DNA from: Rhopalosiphum padi
Taxonomy: Eukaryota; Arthropoda; Insecta; Hemiptera; Aphididae
Direction: 5' to 3'
DNA length: 64,000 bases
NCBI RefSeq assembly: GCF_020882245.1
Contig: NC_083599.1
Location: 70,043,745-70,107,744, forward strand
Of this stretch, positions 63,149 through 64,000 are shown piece by piece; positions within the stretch are counted from its first letter, which is position 1, and each line of letters opens with the position of its first letter. A model generated the notes under the pieces. The model saw only the letters and a list, made by a program, of their open reading frames with translations. It had not been told where the DNA came from and did no database searches. The translations under genes and the position numbers were made by a program.

Positions 63149-64000
63149 CTGTGTAAAATATAAATTATAAATTATACGTATACACAAGAGCTAATTAAGT
63201 GCAATAAATATATTTTAGTTAAAAAAAGTCTTAGTTTTTTTTTACCCCAACCAATAAATTACCTAATGTGCAACATGGAAAATTTTTATTTAGAAGAACC
63301 ACTACTTGCGTAGTTAGTACGTTAGATTTAGTATTAGAGCGAATACCCTTGACAAAAAGTTAAGAACATTTTACATTATCTATATCTGTATGTTGACTGT
63401 TTTATAATATTTCAAATTTTTAGGTAAATTGTAAGTATATATAAAATATTACTATTGTAAAATGTCTATGATCAAACAAACATAATGCACATTTTAAGTT
63501 TTACAATTGTTCAATTCATAATATTAAATCCAACAGCACAACATAGTTCATCTAAACAAAAAATTTCTATGATGCGTATGGAGTAGAGATAAAATATAAA
63601 GAGTATAACAATATCATCTTAATAGGACTTAAGTCCATGTAGCATTTAAACCTATCACCTGATTAGACTATTGGATTTTAGTACGACAGATTTTAATTTT
63701 GAAAATAGATTTAAAAAAATCTGATCATATCAAATGAATTAATGCATTTATGAATTTTAGTTTTTAATTTACATACTAATTAATTTATATTAACTAACTT
63801 TACTTATTTGTGTTAAATTAATAATAATTGTATGTTATTATTAAACTATTTTATCATAACTGAATTTTTTACCTACCCAAATAAATTTTAAAAAATATTG
63901 GTAACTCGACTCAATTAGTAATTTTTATGAACTTATCCTATCTAAAAATAATTATTAATAAATTAACTTTAATAATTAGTGATATAATAACCACAACTTA
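63149..64000. other. mop intron, AT-rich; no upstream coding exon seen
   Basis: The acceptor TTTTACACAG (minus) at 63149-63158 opens the first exon in view. No minus-strand frame here supplies the expected Bro1 N-terminus, so the first coding exon(s) and promoter lie beyond 64000. Confidence 0.5.

Overview
The window is AT-rich, repeat-laden animal nuclear DNA with short-exon genes, GT-AG introns and AATAAA signals. Base composition, transposon types and gene content best fit a sap-feeding hemipteran, most likely an aphid. This is inference; no marker gene here fixes the species. No rRNA, tRNA, CRISPR or prokaryotic operon structure was seen.

Two host genes are well supported. (1) A regucalcin/SMP-30 gene on the + strand (42107-43738) has six coding exons, 328 codons, all metal ligands and a poly(A) signal. 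(2) A large Bro1-domain gene on the - strand (63148-52596, 12 exons in view, 5' end beyond the window) is orthologous to myopic/HD-PTP (PTPN23). Its Bro1 and V-type coiled-coil domains are followed by a 702-residue Gln/Ser-rich tail that ends at a stop with no phosphatase domain. A third, unrecognised small gene (+, 22038-23469) has a clean splice model and an alternative last exon at 23811-23923. Weaker candidate exons lie at 34463-34679 (-), 36337-36520 (-), 46517-46824 (+) and 47143-47526 (-). A decayed-looking Gln/Tyr/Pro-rich stretch lies at 26.0-27.5 kb (+).

Layout: 0-16.2 kb is a nest of retroelements and DNA-transposon remains: an LTR with the start of its internal region (-), a decayed Gypsy pol (+) cut by a fold-back MITE and abutted by a decayed Jockey-like LINE (-), a MULE remnant (-), and an RTE/CFDP2-like LINE (-) inside a local repeat. 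16.2-20 kb holds diverged tandem repeats with a recurring small hairpin. 20.7-24 kb is the orphan gene with a MITE in its first intron. 25-28 kb is a GC-richer, exon-like but broken region. 28.4-33.1 kb holds a TIR element with layered internal repeats and a decayed hAT transposase. 33-42 kb is mostly AT-rich intergenic DNA with transposon scraps. 42-44 kb is regucalcin. 45.1-46.4 kb is a hAT remnant with both ends visible. 47-49.7 kb has GC-richer exon- or promoter-like islands. 52.6-63.2 kb is the mop gene, with a TTAA-flanked MITE in one intron.

The host genes do not form a functional cluster: regucalcin is a calcium-binding lactonase-type protein, while HD-PTP acts in ESCRT-dependent endosomal sorting.
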